A stretch of DNA of 6,994 nucleotides, taken from contig JAEYTO010000009.1 in assembly GCA_023433925.1 (NCBI GenBank), positions 1 through 6,994 of the forward strand, given 5' to 3'. Below the pieces are notes generated by a model, which did no database searches, was not told the origin of the DNA, and worked only from the letters and a program-made list of their open reading frames with translations. Of the stretch, positions 5,936-6,994 are shown piece after piece. A program made the position numbers and the translations under genes. Positions within the stretch are counted from its first letter, which is position 1; each line of letters begins with the position of its first letter. The DNA comes from Pseudomonadota bacterium (GTDB lineage: Bacteria; Desulfobacterota; Desulfovibrionia; Desulfovibrionales; Desulfovibrionaceae).

Positions 5936-6035
5936 CAACTTGCAGATGACTGGGGAGGGCTTTGCCCTCCCCAGACCCCACCCACCAAGGCCCGCTCCTG
6001 ATGAGGCGGCCCTTGGAACCCGAATTTCAGTTGCA
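5936..6035 (+). repeat. Intergenic repeat, copy B (about 100 bp, direct)
   Basis: This is the partner of 3524-3624. It shares the leading CA-CTTGC-GATGA block, the GGGCTTTGCCCTCCCC hairpin arm, the identical 34-base block (5989-6022 here) and the trailing TTTCA...TTGCA motif. The hairpin in this copy is perfect, whereas copy A carries a mismatch, suggesting either selection for the stem or a younger copy. The pair brackets speA, about 2.4 kb apart. Confidence 0.75.
5951..5973 (+). terminator. Perfect 10-bp stem hairpin within repeat copy B
   Basis: TGGGGAGGGC and GCCCTCCCCA pair perfectly around TTT. No T-run follows on either strand. It could end speA transcription with help of a factor, or protect a 3' end. 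From memory, hairpins of this composition are frequent between genes in Desulfovibrio-type genomes. Confidence 0.45.
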
Positions 6036-6063
6036 AATGTCTCAGGACAGCGGCCGTGCAGGA

Positions 6064-6095
6064 TTGACAGGCCTGTTTTTATGCCTAGTTAGACA
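6064..6095 (+). promoter_or_regulatory. Promoter-like sequence before the DUF169 gene
   Basis: TTGACA (6064-6069) is a perfect consensus -35 box. The downstream AT-rich stretch has no good -10 at 17 bases. TAGTTA (6086-6091, spacer 16) and TAGACA (6090-6095, spacer 20) are weak candidates. The stretch lies between repeat copy B and the gene, so the gene probably has its own transcription start. Confidence 0.4.
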
Positions 6096-6115
6096 TAGCA
6101 CAGTACGAAAACATC

Positions 6116-6120
6116 GGAGG
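6116..6120 (+). promoter_or_regulatory. Ribosome binding site choosing the DUF169 start
   Basis: GGAGG is six bases before GTG 6127. This makes the GTG the start rather than an in-frame ATG at 5962, which lies inside repeat copy B. Confidence 0.85.
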
Positions 6121-6126
6121 TATTCC

Positions 6127-6909
6127 GTGAAAACCTACCAAGAGATGCAGGACGCGCTCATGTCCGAGCTGCGCCTCATGCATTATCCCATAGCCATCAG
6201 CTTCTTCTTCGACGCCGAGGCCTTGGAGCGCTTCAAGCGGGAAACTCAGTATTATCAGCCGGTGAAGCCGCTGACATTCTGCCAGGCCGAGATCGGCGCG
6301 CGCATGGAGGGCATCTGCGTCCTGGTGGAGCCCGAAACCTTGGGCTGCACCAACGCCAAGTTCGTGTTCGGCTGGAAGGGCATGGACGAAAGCGAGGTCA
6401 AGAGCCACAAGAAGTACGCCCAGGACATGGAGCAGGCCGCCCGTTTCGTGGCCGGCAAGTCGCGCCTGCCCGAGGAGCGCCCGCCCCTGGCCGTGGCCGT
6501 CATGCCGCTGGGCATGGCCACGCAGACCCCGGATCTGGTCCATTTCTATTGTGACAACATGCAGGCCTACCACCTGCTCGGCGACTGGATGGCCACCCAG
6601 GACGTGCACCCCCTGCGCCCGAACCTGACGGTCAACTCCGCGGCCTGCGGCGGCAGCGTCTTCTCCTACAATACCAAGCAGGCCAACCTGTGCCTGGCTT
6701 GCAGCGGCAGCTACAACTCCGGCAAGACCGAGCGCGGCGAGATCAACGTGACCATTCCGGGCGAGCACATGCACGCCCTGGTCGAGCGCCTGCTGAAGCG
6801 CAAGGCCGACACCGGCGGCGCGGCCATCACCCGCCTGGGCGAGCCCTTCCCCGGCGCGGACATCTGCAAGAACTGCCCGCTCATCACCTTCAAGAAGGGC
6901 AAGGCCTAA
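6127..6909 (+). CDS. DUF169 family protein
   Basis: This is a 260-residue soluble protein with no signal peptide or membrane segment, assigned to DUF169 (COG2043-like), a family of unknown function common in anaerobes. Family-like blocks are the N-terminal LMSELRLMHYPIAISFF, then C52-QAEIGARMEG, GCTNAKFVFGW around C74, SAACGGSVFSYNTKQANLCLACSGS and a C-terminal DICKNCP. It has nine cysteines: C52, C64, C74, C142, C174, the pair C189-x2-C192 and the pair C247-x2-C250. The paired cysteines suggest metal or iron-sulfur binding, which is an inference. It starts with GTG behind a good ribosome binding site and an apparent own promoter. It is a single gene in this window, with no partner that reveals its job. 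Confidence 0.85.
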   Translation: MKTYQEMQDALMSELRLMHYPIAISFFFDAEALERFKRETQYYQPVKPLTFCQAEIGARMEGICVLVEPETLGCTNAKFVFGWKGMDESEVKSHKKYAQDMEQAARFVAGKSRLPEERPPLAVAVMPLGMATQTPDLVHFYCDNMQAYHLLGDWMATQDVHPLRPNLTVNSAACGGSVFSYNTKQANLCLACSGSYNSGKTERGEINVTIPGEHMHALVERLLKRKADTGGAAITRLGEPFPGADICKNCPLITFKKGKA

Positions 6910-6994
6910 TCCGGCCGGCCTTTGGGCCTGCGGTCGAAGAGGCATTCCCCTTGACCCGCCTTCCCCGGAGCGGCCGGCGCAACCACTCGGGGGT
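6910..6994 (+). other. Non-coding tail after the DUF169 gene
   Basis: Just after the stop, CCGGCCGGCC and GGGCCTGCGG can form an imperfect stem around TTT (about 6911-6933), again without a T-run. A TTGACC hexamer lies at about 6951-6956. No gene begins before the window ends. Confidence 0.35.

Noticed and set aside
3354..5981. Very long open frame (875 codons) on the - strand opposite speA
   Set aside because: It is a shadow of GC-rich codon bias in speA: the translation is low-complexity (V, H, A, L, D rich), matches no family I know, and runs through the repeat and leader regions. The + strand has all catalytic motifs of arginine decarboxylase.
5962..6126. N-terminal extension of the DUF169 gene from ATG 5962
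   Set aside because: It begins inside repeat copy B and crosses the promoter-like TTGACA. GTG 6127 has a well-placed GGAGG.
1..6994. CRISPR array, tRNA, rRNA or defence system
   Set aside because: I found no regularly spaced identical repeats, no tRNA-like cloverleaf, no rRNA segments and no nuclease, methylase or toxin-antitoxin gene. The repeats present are two long copies and four dispersed short motifs.

Overview
The window is GC-rich bacterial DNA. The five intact genes all lie on the + strand and show strong codon bias toward G or C at third positions. The combination of a biosynthetic arginine decarboxylase, a stand-alone DUF169 protein and GGGCTTTGCCC-type intergenic hairpins fits a sulfate-reducing deltaproteobacterium of the Desulfovibrio type. 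This assignment is an inference from gene content and style; no marker gene is present to prove it.

Layout. Positions 1-309 are non-coding and hold one copy of a short repeated motif. Positions 310-3139 hold a compact membrane-lipid group: a DUF1003 membrane protein whose stop codon overlaps the start of a DedA-family (VTT domain) protein by ATGA, then, after 104 bases containing two small hairpins, a two-HKD cardiolipin synthase. Positions 3140-3812 are a composite intergenic region. It holds a second copy of the short motif, the beginning of an exported-protein reading frame, a 154-base element with inverted ends and an imperfect 10-base target duplication that looks like a MITE, a roughly 100-base intergenic repeat (copy A), and the promoter and leader of the next gene. 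Positions 3813-5732 encode biosynthetic arginine decarboxylase (speA). Positions 5733-6126 hold a strong GC hairpin, the second copy (B) of the 100-base repeat and a promoter-like TTGACA. Positions 6127-6909 encode a cysteine-rich DUF169 protein. The last 85 bases are non-coding.

How the genes fit together. DUF1003, DedA and cardiolipin synthase plausibly form one membrane-phospholipid homeostasis unit, in which cardiolipin is made and lipids are moved or sensed. speA makes agmatine for polyamine synthesis and stands alone, as does the DUF169 gene. No new defence or secretion system is visible. The least ordinary content is intergenic: the MITE-like insertion that cuts a signal-peptide reading frame, and the hairpin-bearing direct repeats on both sides of speA whose ends share a motif with two solo copies elsewhere.
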